64,000 bases of DNA from Ravibacter sp037191015 (GTDB taxonomy: Bacteria > Bacteroidota > Bacteroidia > Cytophagales > Spirosomataceae), in the NCBI GenBank assembly GCA_037191015.1, contig JBBCKD010000011.1:62001-126000 (forward strand). Direction: 5' to 3'. Position 1 is the stretch's first letter. The number at the start of each line of letters is the position of its first letter. Below the pieces are notes generated by a model, which worked only from the letters and a program-made list of their open reading frames with translations, did not search any database and was not told the DNA's origin. The position numbers and the translations under genes are program-made. Positions 43,777-52,616 of the stretch are shown here, piece after piece.

Positions 43777-45048
43777 TCAGCTATTGAGGGTATCCAGCCT
43801 CACCGAAACGGCTCTCCTGTGGGCAGTCAGCGTTTCTGCTTCGGCCATAGCTTCTACTGTAGGACCAAGCAGCTTCAGCCCGCCGGGAGTAATGTGCTGG
43901 AAGGTGATTTTTTTGGTGAAACTGTCGAGGGATACCCCACTGTAGGCCCGCGCGTGCCCATTGGTAGGGAGGGTATGGTTAGTGCCGGAGGCGTAGTCAC
44001 CGCAGGATTCCGGGGTGTAGTTGCCCAGGAAAACCGACCCGGCGTTGACCACCTTTTCGGAAACGGGTTCTGCATCTGCGATCGACAGGATAAGGTGCTC
44101 CGGGGCATACGCATTGATAAGGTCCAACGCATCCTGATTGCTGCCTACCAGGAAAGCTTTGCTGTTTTCGATAGCCCGATGAGCGATATCCTTACGGGGA
44201 AGCGCTTCAAGCTGTGCGGAAAGCGCTGTTACAACTTCGGAGATTACATCCGCGCTTGTCGATACCAGGATAACCTGGCTGTCGGGACCATGTTCGGCCT
44301 GTGACAGCAGGTCGGCGGCAATAAAAGAAGGTACCGCGCTTTCATCGGCCCATATGGCAACCTCCGAAGGGCCGGCAGGCATGTCGATGGCAACTCCTTC
44401 CCTGGCTACCATCAGCTTTGCATTGGTGACGAACTGGTTGCCGGGGCCGAATATTTTGTAAACCTGCGGGATTGTCTCCGTACCATAGGCAAGAGCCGCG
44501 ATGGCCTGTGCCCCGCCTATCCTGAAAATCCGGGTGACACCGGTGATTTTGGCCGCATAAAGAATGGCAGGGTGGTCAGACGGTGTACAGAGAATGATCT
44601 CTCTGCACCCGGCAAGCTGCGCAGGAATGGCCAGCATCAGGACGGTGCTGAAAAGAGGGGCAGACCCCCCCGGGATATAAATGCCTACTTTTTCTATCCC
44701 GACACTCTTCCGCCAGCAGGTCACGCCCGGGACTGTTTCGATCTTTTCAACAGGCTGTTGCTGGGCTTCGTGAAATTTCCGGATATTGTCTCCGGCCCGC
44801 CGGATCGCCTTTTTAAGCGTTTCATCGAGCAGTTCCTCGGAAGCCTCTATACTGTCCCTGCTTATTTCCAGGGATTCGCCTTCAAATTTGTCGAATTGCC
44901 TGGCCAGTGCCAGCAGCGCCTCATCGCCACCGTCCTTTACGGAGTCGAGTATCGACTGGACACGGGCTTCTATGTCGCCTTTCGGCAGAACAGGTCTTTG
45001 AAGTAAATCAGCCCATTCTGCTCTTGACGGATAGCTGATAATGTTCAT
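43777..45048 (-). CDS. hisD: Histidinol dehydrogenase
   Basis: A 423-residue zinc enzyme that oxidises histidinol to histidine with two NAD+. Family signatures include GGSAPLFSTVLMLAIPAQ, the substrate region IGGAQAIAALAYGTETIPQVYKIFGPGNQFVTNAK, AEHGPDSQVI and the C-terminal NHTLPTNGHARAYSGVSLDSFTK. The length is usual. It starts 45 bases after the hisG stop and ends 19 bases before hisC. Confidence 0.97.
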   Translation of the reverse strand: MNIISYPSRAEWADLLQRPVLPKGDIEARVQSILDSVKDGGDEALLALARQFDKFEGESLEISRDSIEASEELLDETLKKAIRRAGDNIRKFHEAQQQPVEKIETVPGVTCWRKSVGIEKVGIYIPGGSAPLFSTVLMLAIPAQLAGCREIILCTPSDHPAILYAAKITGVTRIFRIGGAQAIAALAYGTETIPQVYKIFGPGNQFVTNAKLMVAREGVAIDMPAGPSEVAIWADESAVPSFIAADLLSQAEHGPDSQVILVSTSADVISEVVTALSAQLEALPRKDIAHRAIENSKAFLVGSNQDALDLINAYAPEHLILSIADAEPVSEKVVNAGSVFLGNYTPESCGDYASGTNHTLPTNGHARAYSGVSLDSFTKKITFQHITPGGLKLLGPTVEAMAEAETLTAHRRAVSVRLDTLNS

Positions 45049-45093
45049 CGGAAAAAAGGATATTCATAATTCATAATTCCTGACTCATAATTC

Positions 45094-45954
45094 CTACAGC
45101 ACCATTTGTTCGATCGGGATTACCAGGATACCCTGGGCGCCGGCCTGTTTGATTTTTTCTATATTTTCCCAGAAATCGTTTTCATTGATGACAGAGTGAA
45201 GCGAGCACCAGCCTTCGATCGCCAGCGGCATAATCGACGGGGATTTTGCCCCAGGGATCAGCTTTGTGATGGCTTCGACCGATTCATTAGGGCAGTTCAG
45301 CAGGATATATTTATTGTTTTTTGCAGCCTGTACCGAGTCGATCCTGAAAAGCAGCTGGTTCAGGATAGCCCTCTGGTTTTCGGTCATTTGCCTGTATGCG
45401 ATCATAACCGCTTCCGAGCGCATGATGACTTCCGCTTCCTTCAGGCCGTTGCTGAGCAGCGTGCTGCCAGAGCTGACAATATCGCATATTGCATCGGCGA
45501 GGCCGATCCCCGGCGCGATTTCCACCGATCCGCTGATCTCGTGGATCTCGGCGTTGATGTCATTCCTTTCCAGGTATTTACCGAGGATCCTCGGGTAGGA
45601 AGTTGCGATTTTTTTACCCTGGAGGTCCGCTATCCCGTTGTATTCGGTCGCTCTCGGGATGCCGATCGATAAGCGGCATCTTGAGAAACCGAGGTTGTAG
45701 ATGGTTTCCACATCCCGGTCTGTCTCTTCCGAAACATTCTGCCCGACTATGCCCAGGTGGGCCACGCCGTCTTCCACGTAGCCGGGGATATCGTCGTCGC
45801 GGAGGAACAATATTTCTGCCGGGAAATTGGTAGCAGTGGTCTTTAGTTTCCCGGCCCCGTTGTCAAACCGGATACCGCATTCTTTTAACAACCTGAGAGA
45901 ATCTTCGCTGAGCCTTCCGGATTTTTGTATTGCGATTCTGATTAAGTCTGCCAT
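45094..45954 (-). CDS. hisG: ATP phosphoribosyltransferase (long form)
   Basis: A 286-residue enzyme of the first histidine step, joining ATP and PRPP. It is the long form with a C-terminal HisG_C domain (about 210-286) that gives histidine feedback inhibition, so no HisZ is needed. Signatures are IRIAIQKSGRLSEDSLRLLKECG at the N terminus and VEIAPGIGLADAICDIVSSGSTLLSNGL for PRPP binding. It is in an operon with hisD and hisC and lies 80 bases downstream of hisS. Confidence 0.97.
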   Translation of the reverse strand: MADLIRIAIQKSGRLSEDSLRLLKECGIRFDNGAGKLKTTATNFPAEILFLRDDDIPGYVEDGVAHLGIVGQNVSEETDRDVETIYNLGFSRCRLSIGIPRATEYNGIADLQGKKIATSYPRILGKYLERNDINAEIHEISGSVEIAPGIGLADAICDIVSSGSTLLSNGLKEAEVIMRSEAVMIAYRQMTENQRAILNQLLFRIDSVQAAKNNKYILLNCPNESVEAITKLIPGAKSPSIMPLAIEGWCSLHSVINENDFWENIEKIKQAGAQGILVIPIEQMVL

Positions 45955-46034
45955 TATATTAAATAGAGGGGCTGTCTGAAAAGTGCTCCCTGATTAAAGT
46001 TGTCAAGATGTTTTTCAACATAGAAAACCTCTTC

Positions 46035-47402
46035 TCACTGGTTTTTTATAAAGAGTTCGATTATTTCGTCAATTGTCAGCTCGTTCTGCTGGCCGGATTT
46101 CATATTCTTCACCGTAAGCTTACCTGATTCCATCTCCCTGGAACCTATCAGGATCACGTACTGGATGTTTTTCCTGTCGGCGTAGTCGAGCTGCTTTTTA
46201 AGCTTGCTGCTGTCGGGATACATTTCAGCATTGCATCCCGCCTGCCGGAGCCTGCCCAGAACGCCCAGCCCGTAGTGCGCTGCTTCGGCATCGAAATTGG
46301 TGATCATGACCCTGGTCCCTTCGTTATAGAGCTCCGGAAAGAGGTTCAACTCTTCCATTACGTCATAAATACGATCTACGCCGAAAGAAATACCGACTCC
46401 CGACATATCGTTAACGCCGAAGCTCTCGGTCAGGTTGTCGTACCGCCCTCCCCCGCATATGCTGCCTATCTGCACGTGGTGGGCTTTTACTTCGAAAATG
46501 CACCCGGTGTAGTACGACAGTCCCCGGGCCAGTGTGATGTCGGGCTGAAGTGCGGATTTTTCCAATCCGAATCCTTCAACCATCTCCCAGACTTTCTTCA
46601 GGTCGCCGATGCCTTCCTGTGCGATGGCCGAGCCGGCGAGGAGCTTTTCAAGGTGCCCGAAAAAGTTGTCCGATGCCTCGAAATCAAGAATAGGACCGAG
46701 CACCGCGAGGTTGTCTTCGCTGAAGCCATGCCTGGACAGCTCTTCAAATACGCCCTCCCTCCCGATTTTATCCAGCTTGTCGATTGCCACGCAAAGCGCG
46801 TTTTCCCTTCCCGGAGCGCCGATCGTTTCGGCAATACCGCTCAGCACCTTCCTGTGGTTGATCTTTACGGTGAAGCCTTCTATTCCCAGGTGTCTTAAAA
46901 CATGGTGGAGCATCATGACGATCTCTGCCTCGCAAAGCAGCGACCTGGTGCCCACTACGTCGGCGTCGCACTGGTAGAACTCCCTGTACCTTCCTTTCTG
47001 CGGACGGTCGGCCCGCCAGACCGGCTGGATCTGGTAGCGTTTGAAAGGGAATGCAAGGGTCCCGCGGTTCATGGCTACAAACCTTGCAAAGGGGACTGTG
47101 AGGTCATACCTGAGGCCTTTCTCAGTTATTTTGGGTAATAGCTGCCGGGAGCCTACTTCCCAGTCGGATAGGGTGGTTTTAGCTGCAAAATCACCGGAAT
47201 TAAGGATTTTAAAGAGTAGCTGGTCGCCTTCCTCTCCATATTTCCCCATCAGCACCGAAAGATTTTCGAGCGCCGGCGTTTCCAAAGGCTGGAAGCCGAA
47301 GCGCCTGAATGTCTGACGTATAATGTCGAAGATAAAGTTCCGCCTGGCCATCTGGTCCGGGCCGAAATCCCGGGTACCTCTTGCTAAGGTAGGCTTGCTC
47401 AT
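46035..47402 (-). CDS. hisS: Histidyl-tRNA synthetase
   Basis: A 455-residue class II aminoacyl-tRNA synthetase. Motif 2 is GLRYDLTVPFARFVAMNRG ... RYQIQPVWRADRPQKGRYREFYQCDADVVG, the histidine-binding region LARGLSYYTGCIFEVK is present, and motif 3 is GGGRYDNL. The C-terminal anticodon-binding domain (about 365-455) is present. It heads a minus-strand run with hisG, hisD and hisC, which is suggestive of coordinated control of charging and synthesis. The 80-base gap to hisG has only a weak hairpin. Confidence 0.97.
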   Translation of the reverse strand: MSKPTLARGTRDFGPDQMARRNFIFDIIRQTFRRFGFQPLETPALENLSVLMGKYGEEGDQLLFKILNSGDFAAKTTLSDWEVGSRQLLPKITEKGLRYDLTVPFARFVAMNRGTLAFPFKRYQIQPVWRADRPQKGRYREFYQCDADVVGTRSLLCEAEIVMMLHHVLRHLGIEGFTVKINHRKVLSGIAETIGAPGRENALCVAIDKLDKIGREGVFEELSRHGFSEDNLAVLGPILDFEASDNFFGHLEKLLAGSAIAQEGIGDLKKVWEMVEGFGLEKSALQPDITLARGLSYYTGCIFEVKAHHVQIGSICGGGRYDNLTESFGVNDMSGVGISFGVDRIYDVMEELNLFPELYNEGTRVMITNFDAEAAHYGLGVLGRLRQAGCNAEMYPDSSKLKKQLDYADRKNIQYVILIGSREMESGKLTVKNMKSGQQNELTIDEIIELFIKNQ

Positions 47403-47491
47403 TGTTGATTGGCTATTGATTACCGAAACCCCAAAGTTAGGGAAGGTGTATAATTATTCCTTACAGACTTCCTTTTTTAATTCAAAATTCC

Positions 47492-47499
47492 TAATTTTG
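47492..47499 (+). promoter_or_regulatory. Candidate -7 element for the 51-residue protein gene
   Basis: taattttg is an exact TAnnTTTG match. A T-rich tract (47472-47478) sits near the -33 position. The start of transcription would be near 47506. Confidence 0.5.
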
Positions 47500-47525
47500 C
47501 ACCTGGAATTAAAAATGACGGAAAA

Positions 47526-47681
47526 ATGGCTGTTACAAGATTAAAACGTAAGGGACTGAGGAATAAGCTGAATGCTAAATCGAGAGTTGACCGCATAAAA
47601 GACCTTTTGAGGAAACCGGATATTCGCAACGTGGACGTAGAGGCTATCAAGGCTTCTTTTGCAGCCAAAGCGGAAGCATAG
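47526..47681 (+). CDS. Small conserved-looking basic protein (51 residues)
   Basis: An ORF of 51 codons plus stop, too short for the usual cut-off. It begins MAVTRLKRKGLRNKLNAKSR and ends VDVEAIKASFAAKAEA. It is strongly basic in the N-terminal half and amphipathic in the second half, as in nucleic-acid-binding or ribosome-associated small proteins. It has its own promoter-like element and a strong terminator, which supports a real gene. A nine-codon ORF (47515-47544, MTEKWLLQD) overlaps its start in another frame. I do not recognise a named family. Confidence 0.75.
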   Translation: MAVTRLKRKGLRNKLNAKSRVDRIKDLLRKPDIRNVDVEAIKASFAAKAEA

Positions 47682-47707
47682 CAGTTCCCCGAGAAGATAC
47701 CGATAAG

Positions 47708-47747
47708 AACCCTGTCAAAGCTATTTGGTAGGGTTTTTCGTTTTTTC
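47708..47747 (+). terminator. Intrinsic terminator of the 51-residue protein gene
   Basis: A 12-bp stem with two G-T pairs (47708-47719 with 47724-47735) and a 4-base loop, followed by tttcgttttttcg, 26 bases after the stop. It overlaps the last codons of the convergent membrane-protein gene. Confidence 0.87.
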
Positions 47748-48104
47748 GCGCCGCTTGCGCCTTGTTTCGATGTCTTTCATTCGTTTTGAATCGATCCTTT
47801 TTTTCAGGCGGTTTATTTCCTTCCTGGTTTCACGACGGTAATCGATGAGCAGGCGGAAGCGGAAAGCCTGCCCGAGTATTAAAAGTCCGCCGGAGAGAAA
47901 TACAAAGCTATAGAAGCCGAGCAGAAGCCATTTAGCCGTTTCAATGCCCGCCAGTCTCTGCGCATTGGCATTCACCAGGACAGACAATCCGTATAAAGTA
48001 GAGATCAGACCCCCGATGGAAAGCAAAATCCACTTGGTCTGAAGGGAGAGCTTCTTTACAAGCTTGCGTCCCGGGGGTTTGGCAGCTGATTTAGGTATGT
48101 TCAT
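47721..48104 (-). CDS. Small membrane protein with a basic coiled tail
   Basis: 127 residues. Two membrane helices (about 24-44 and 57-80) are followed by a highly basic helical tail (RRETRKEINRLKKRIDSKRMKDIETRRKRREKTKN). No catalytic motif is seen and I do not recognise the family. Its 3' end overlaps the terminator of the convergent 51-residue gene. Confidence 0.7.
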   Translation of the reverse strand: MNIPKSAAKPPGRKLVKKLSLQTKWILLSIGGLISTLYGLSVLVNANAQRLAGIETAKWLLLGFYSFVFLSGGLLILGQAFRFRLLIDYRRETRKEINRLKKRIDSKRMKDIETRRKRREKTKNPTK

Positions 48105-48139
48105 AGCTAATTACGTGGTGTCTTTCCATATAAGATACG

Positions 48140-48147
48140 CAAACTTA
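48140..48147 (-). promoter_or_regulatory. Candidate -7 element for the small membrane protein
   Basis: The minus strand reads taagtttg, an exact TAnnTTTG match, 36 bases before the start of the membrane-protein gene. The -33 region is unclear. Confidence 0.4.
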
Positions 48148-48209
48148 TAATGAATAGCACTATCTGGTATAAGAATTCTGCTAATATTTGCGCATAATAC
48201 GTTTTTGTT

Positions 48210-49025
48210 ATGTTGAAATCAGTTTTTAGCTGGGTCCTGCGGTATGTTCCGCGCCCTGTTCTGCAACAGACGGGACATTTTGCCGCCAGGTTTCTCGGGA
48301 TATTTTATACAGGTAATAACGTGGAATGTCCTGTTTGTAGGGGTAGTTATTCCAGGTTCCTGCCGTATGGGAGAGGGGTTTCCGCCAGGGAAAATGCGCT
48401 CTGCCCGGGATGCCTGAGCCTTGAGCGGCACCGGTTGATGTGGCTGTTTTTACAGCGGAAGACCGACTTTTTTACGGCTCCCCTGAAAGTACTGCACGTA
48501 GCCCCGGAATATTGTTTTATCGGTCGCTTTGAGTCGTTACCCAATCTTGATTATATAACGGCCGACCTTGAATCGCCGCTGGCCAAAGTGAAAATGGATA
48601 TTCATGAGATCCCGTTTCCGGCCGATACCTTTGATGTCGTATTCTGCAATCACGTGATGGAACATGTGGAAGATCACGTAAAAGCGCTTTCGGAGCTCTA
48701 CCGGGTATTAAAGCCCGGCGGCTGGGGGATCATCCAGTCGCCCCAGGACCTCAGCCGGGCCGAGACCTATGAGGACAAATCGATTACCGATCCCAGGGAG
48801 CGGGAAAAGCATTTTCTGCAAAGCGATCATTACCGGATCTTCGGACGCAACTATGGTGAAGAGCTGAAAAAAGGAGGCTTCAGGGTTACAGAAGATCGCT
48901 TTGTAATGGAAGAGCTGACACCGGAAGAGGCAAAGCGTTATGCGCTGCCTTTGAAAGAGGTAATTTATTTTTGCAGGAAACATCATCTCAGCCCCACAGC
49001 GAAAGCATCATCATCACCGTCATAA
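48210..49025 (+). CDS. SAM-dependent methyltransferase with an N-terminal Cys4 site
   Basis: 271 residues. The N terminus has two CxxC pairs, C40/C43 (ECPVC) and C65/C68 (LCPGC), likely a zinc site. The class I fold then shows a VLHVAPEY motif I lacking the classical GxGxG, an acidic residue in YITADLE, DIHEIPFPADTFDVVFCNHVMEHVEDHVKAL and VLKPGGWGIIQSP. This looks like the group of methyltransferases near lipopolysaccharide or surface-polymer genes, but the substrate is unknown. Its 3' end overlaps the convergent norF-like gene by 38 bases. Confidence 0.87.
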   Translation: MLKSVFSWVLRYVPRPVLQQTGHFAARFLGIFYTGNNVECPVCRGSYSRFLPYGRGVSARENALCPGCLSLERHRLMWLFLQRKTDFFTAPLKVLHVAPEYCFIGRFESLPNLDYITADLESPLAKVKMDIHEIPFPADTFDVVFCNHVMEHVEDHVKALSELYRVLKPGGWGIIQSPQDLSRAETYEDKSITDPREREKHFLQSDHYRIFGRNYGEELKKGGFRVTEDRFVMEELTPEEAKRYALPLKEVIYFCRKHHLSPTAKASSSPS

Positions 49026-49227
49026 AGAAAAAGGCAACGCCTTTCCAGAACAGGTGCGCTTTCCGCAGATCCATAAAATAGAAGGCAACCAGGTAGAACT
49101 TGACCGAGGCGAGAAGCATAATCATAAACTTCGTACTGCGACCGCCGTCGCCGGTGTGCGCCAGTACCGCTGACAGGATCGTTAAACCAAGTAGTAGCAG
49201 AAGAGTTATCAGAAGCCGACGTTTCAT
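48988..49227 (-). CDS. norF: Cytochrome c oxidase subunit IV-type protein, NorF-like
   Basis: 79 residues with three membrane helices and the pattern KFYLVAFYFMDLRKAHLFWKGVAFFF of prokaryotic COX4 subunits (PF03626). It is the last gene of the nor cluster and is immediately downstream of norE on the same strand. NorF-like proteins support full activity of nitric oxide reductase but their role is poorly defined. The gene symbol rests on position. Its 3' end overlaps the methyltransferase gene by 38 bases. Confidence 0.8.
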   Translation of the reverse strand: MKRRLLITLLLLLGLTILSAVLAHTGDGGRSTKFMIMLLASVKFYLVAFYFMDLRKAHLFWKGVAFFFMTVMMMLSLWG

Positions 49228-49272
49228 AGCGTGTTAAGTTATTTTACAGGTTTATTTCAAATGGCTCGCTGC

Positions 49273-49869
49273 TTAATAGAGCAGGTAAAGACTGGGAAAC
49301 AGGAATAGCCAGATCAGGTCGCACATGTGCCAGAACGCCCCGGCCGATTCGAGGTCTCCTGCGTGCGCGTAGTCCGGGAGTTTGCGTATCCTGAGTACCA
49401 TGATGGTCAGAATTACCATCCCTACCCAGACGTGTATCAGGTGAAAGCCGGTCAGGAGCCAGTAGAGCGTTTCAAACATATTGCCGCCCAACGTAATGCC
49501 GGCCTTCAGTTTTTCAGCATATTCGTACCCTTTCAGCAGGGAGAAAGCCAACCCGCCAGAGATAGTGAAAATGAGCAACCTGACAGTTTGCCGGCGATCA
49601 CCGGCCTTTATCGCTTCCACAGATTTTGCCATCCAGAACCCGCTGATCAGCAACAGGGTAGTGTTTACCGTTCCGATACCCCGGTTCAGGTGAGAAGCTG
49701 CTGCCGTAAATACTTCCGGTTCGATGCGCCCGTAGTAAATGATAGCTGCGATTCCCAGTCCGAAAGTCCCCAGCTCCAGCATGATGATCACCCATATCAG
49801 GATGCCTCCCGGCGGATAGCCGATATGCCGATAGTTTTGGATACTGCTTTCCGGGAATGTTTTTACCAT
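49273..49869 (-). CDS. norE: Cytochrome c oxidase subunit III-like protein, NorE-like
   Basis: 198 residues with five membrane helices. HLNRGIGTVNTTLLLISGFWMAKSVEAIKAGDR and TGFHLIHVWVGMVILTIMVLR match the subunit III family (heme-copper oxidase accessory). The location between norD and norF on the same strand identifies it as NorE. It is thought to help assemble or stabilise the nitric oxide reductase. It starts 29 bases after the norD stop. Confidence 0.88.
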   Translation of the reverse strand: MVKTFPESSIQNYRHIGYPPGGILIWVIIMLELGTFGLGIAAIIYYGRIEPEVFTAAASHLNRGIGTVNTTLLLISGFWMAKSVEAIKAGDRRQTVRLLIFTISGGLAFSLLKGYEYAEKLKAGITLGGNMFETLYWLLTGFHLIHVWVGMVILTIMVLRIRKLPDYAHAGDLESAGAFWHMCDLIWLFLFPSLYLLY

Positions 49870-49898
49870 ATTCTGAGTGTGTATCTTCGGAATGGCTT

Positions 49899-51665
49899 TT
49901 ACTGGTGTCTGATTTTGGCATAGAGCCCGATCATTGCACGGAGCAGCTCTACGGGTGTGGTCAGTATCTGGTAGTGGTTTTGTCCGAACATCTGGGGCAG
50001 GTAGTATTTAGCACGGGCTTCTATTGCCAGGGCATAGGCGTTGATCTCCCGCTCCCCGAGCTCTTTCAGCGCCTGCCGTACATCCTGTACGCCGTATTTC
50101 CCTTCGTATTTATCGTAATCATTGGGCTTCCCGTCCGAAATCAGTATGATCCATTTGCTTTTTGCCTCCCGGCTGTCGAGACGGGCGCCTGCATGGCGGA
50201 GCGCGGCGCCTATGCGGGTATATCCCTGGGGCTCTACGGCGCCTATCCTGTTCTTCCCTACGGCCCATTTTTCGTCGAAATCCTTCAGGGTCAGGTAAGT
50301 GGAGTAATTTCTCGTTTTGGAAAAGAAGCTGTCGACCGAAAAGTCGATCATTAATTCATCGAGAATCTCCCCGAACAGGATAGCTACTTCCTTTTCCACA
50401 TCGATTACCCGGTTGCCGGCTGCATAGCTATCGCTGGAAAGGCTGATGTCGAGCAGCACCAGGATCGAAAAGTCCTTTTCTTTTTTCCTCCTGGAAAGGT
50501 AGATATTGTCGGAGGGGCTCCTCCTGGCTTTGATATCGGTGAAAAGGTCGGTGAGCGCGTCGATATCGAACTCATCGCCCTGCGGCTGTTTCCGCTGCTG
50601 CTGCATTTTATTATTTACAGAAACGAGCATCTTTCTCAGGCCCATCAGCGTAGAAGCATTCTTTGTAATCGTTTTCGTGTAGTATTCAGGATCCGGCTCC
50701 GCCTGTATTTTCGGAAAGACCCGGCAGAAACCGGGTTTGTAAGCCCGCTTTTTGAAATCCCATTCATCATATTTCAAATGAAAGCCTCCTTCGTCCGATC
50801 CGGCGCTTTCCGCTACGGAAGTGTTTTCCGTAAACTCCGCCTGGTAAACGGAATGGGCGGTATCGTCGACCCTGACAGTAAATTTCATATTCAGTGCGTC
50901 GAGGGCATCCTGGTGCTCTTCCAGGTCGTCCTTTCCGTCAAAATCGCGCCAGACCCCGTTGTATTCCTCCGCCGTTTCGACCTTTTCGAAGTTATGCAGC
51001 AGCACATAGTCCTCCTGCTGCTTTTTATCGACGGTAAGCGTCCTGATCTCTTCTACGGGTTTGGCCTGCAGCAGGGTAGTAGGGGTAACCTTGTCGTTCT
51101 TTTTTACCTTATCGCTGAAATTTTGCAATACCGTTTCCTCCCGGAAGGGGGAGTCGTCATACATCCACTTCCCGTACAGCCACGACAACTCGGACAGGAT
51201 GCGGGGGCCGGAAGGAGCAGGAAACCCGGTTAATAGCCTCTCGTGAAGATTGCCGGCAGCGGGAAAGCCGGCCATGAGCCTGTCCAGTACCTGTGGAGAC
51301 GTATCGAGCGCGCGCTGCATCGAAAGGTTCGTATCATCCACCTGTCTGTCCCAGTTCAATCCGAGTTCCCGCTGTGTATGCAGGTAGAGTACCCTGAAAA
51401 GATAGAGCTCCAGGTTCTGCTCCCAGGTAGGGAACCGGGAAAAGGAGACTGGCAGGAAGAAATTCCTGCCCTTGTAGCCGCCTTCCCTTTCCGCCGGGAA
51501 GAGATCGATGCTTTCGCCCGAAACAGCGCGTGCCAGAAGCGTCAGCCGTGGCTTTACCTGCTCCAGGTCTACTTTCTGAACGAGGCTTTGCCCGGCCTTA
51601 TCCCTGCTTTTCTTCAGGTACCTGGCTACTTTTCCGAATATCCATTCATCTAAATCCAGTCCCAT
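49899..51665 (-). CDS. norD: Nitric oxide reductase activation protein NorD (VWA)
   Basis: 588 residues, with a C-terminal von Willebrand factor A domain; the MIDAS motif is DISLSSDSY (DxSxS), with T and D ligands in GYTRIGAALRHAG and LISDGKPND. The N-terminal part is helical and typical of NorD. NorD works with the AAA+ protein NorQ to insert the non-haem iron in NorB. It is downstream of norQ, separated by 90 bases that hold a long hairpin. The layout agrees with the standard nor order. Confidence 0.95.
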   Translation of the reverse strand: MGLDLDEWIFGKVARYLKKSRDKAGQSLVQKVDLEQVKPRLTLLARAVSGESIDLFPAEREGGYKGRNFFLPVSFSRFPTWEQNLELYLFRVLYLHTQRELGLNWDRQVDDTNLSMQRALDTSPQVLDRLMAGFPAAGNLHERLLTGFPAPSGPRILSELSWLYGKWMYDDSPFREETVLQNFSDKVKKNDKVTPTTLLQAKPVEEIRTLTVDKKQQEDYVLLHNFEKVETAEEYNGVWRDFDGKDDLEEHQDALDALNMKFTVRVDDTAHSVYQAEFTENTSVAESAGSDEGGFHLKYDEWDFKKRAYKPGFCRVFPKIQAEPDPEYYTKTITKNASTLMGLRKMLVSVNNKMQQQRKQPQGDEFDIDALTDLFTDIKARRSPSDNIYLSRRKKEKDFSILVLLDISLSSDSYAAGNRVIDVEKEVAILFGEILDELMIDFSVDSFFSKTRNYSTYLTLKDFDEKWAVGKNRIGAVEPQGYTRIGAALRHAGARLDSREAKSKWIILISDGKPNDYDKYEGKYGVQDVRQALKELGEREINAYALAIEARAKYYLPQMFGQNHYQILTTPVELLRAMIGLYAKIRHQ

Positions 51666-51685
51666 ATTGTGTCGTTTTAGTTGAG

Positions 51686-51752
51686 AGTTGAAAATTGAGA
51701 GTTGAAAGTTGACAATTCTTCACTTTCAACTTTCAACTTTCAATTTTCAACT
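51686..51752 (-). repeat. 27-bp heptad-repeat hairpin between norQ and norD
   Basis: Arms 51686-51712 and 51726-51752 are complementary over 27 positions with one G-T pair (A-C on the minus-strand transcript). The arms are built of gttgaaa/tttcaac units with a 7-base rhythm. The loop has 13 bases. It sits entirely in the norQ-norD intercistronic gap, so it should fold in the nor mRNA. Confidence 0.9.
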
Positions 51753-51755
51753 AAC

Positions 51756-52538
51756 TCAAATCATAAGTCCTGCCAGATCGCGAAGTGCCTGCAGGGTTTG
51801 AGGATCGTCTGTAAGGGGTTCTACTACGGCGACATTGACGGCCAGCCTTTTTGGGAGCCCGCTTTGTATGAGCTTTGCGGCATCTACCAGCAGCCTCGTA
51901 GAGACGGTTTCCGCCAGTCCGAGCTCTGTCAGGTTCCTGATTTTCCTGCCGATAGCTACCAGCTTTCCCGCGGTATCGGTATCGAGCCCGCTTTCGGCTT
52001 CCAGGATGGAGCGTTCCGTACTGGCTTCAGGATAGTCGAAGCTGAGGGCGACAAACCGCTGCCGGGTAGAAGGCTTGAGCTCCTTGAATCCCTTCTGGTA
52101 GCCCGGGTTGAAGGATGCTACCAGCATGAAGTCGTCGTGCGCGTATATTTTCTCCCCGAGCTTGTCGATGAAGAGCTCCCTCCTGTGATCGGTAAGGGAA
52201 TGTATCGCAACTACGACATCGGGCCGGGCTTCGGCGATCTCGTCCATATACAGGATAGCGCCTTCCCTGACAGCCGTGGTCAGCGGGCCGTCGAGCCATA
52301 CGGTTTCGGCCCCCCTGATGATAAACCTGCCGATCAGGTCTGTCGAGGAGGTCTCTTCATGGCAGGAAATGGTGATGAGCTGCTTGTCCAGCTTATGCGC
52401 CATATGCTCGACGAACCTGGATTTCCCGGTACCTGTAGGCCCTTTCAACAGCAAGGGCAGCTTTTTGTGAAATGCATGCCGGAATACGACCGATTCTTTA
52501 TTGATTTCCTGATAATATGGAATAGTTTGTGCGATCAT
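51756..52538 (-). CDS. norQ: Nitric oxide reductase activation ATPase NorQ (MoxR/CbbQ)
   Basis: A 260-residue AAA+ ATPase of the NorQ/NirQ/CbbQ group. Walker A is GPTGTGKS (33-40), Walker B is ILYMDEIAEARPDV, and the sensor regions DDFMLVASFNPGYQKGFKELKPSTRQRFVALSF are complete. NorQ forms a hexamer that acts with NorD to activate NorB. It starts 78 bases after norB and is followed by norD. Confidence 0.96.
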   Translation of the reverse strand: MIAQTIPYYQEINKESVVFRHAFHKKLPLLLKGPTGTGKSRFVEHMAHKLDKQLITISCHEETSSTDLIGRFIIRGAETVWLDGPLTTAVREGAILYMDEIAEARPDVVVAIHSLTDHRRELFIDKLGEKIYAHDDFMLVASFNPGYQKGFKELKPSTRQRFVALSFDYPEASTERSILEAESGLDTDTAGKLVAIGRKIRNLTELGLAETVSTRLLVDAAKLIQSGLPKRLAVNVAVVEPLTDDPQTLQALRDLAGLMI

Positions 52539-52616
52539 GACGTAATATTTTCAGGCCGGACCAGCCGTTTGAATAGTGGCCCGGCCAATGATTAAACGCA
52601 GGCGGAGTCGATCGTT

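Noticed and set aside
45966..45985. aggggctgtctgaaaagt near the hisG start, resembling an insertion-sequence end
   Set aside because: Only one short end-like motif is present, without a partner, a target duplication or any transposase remnant.
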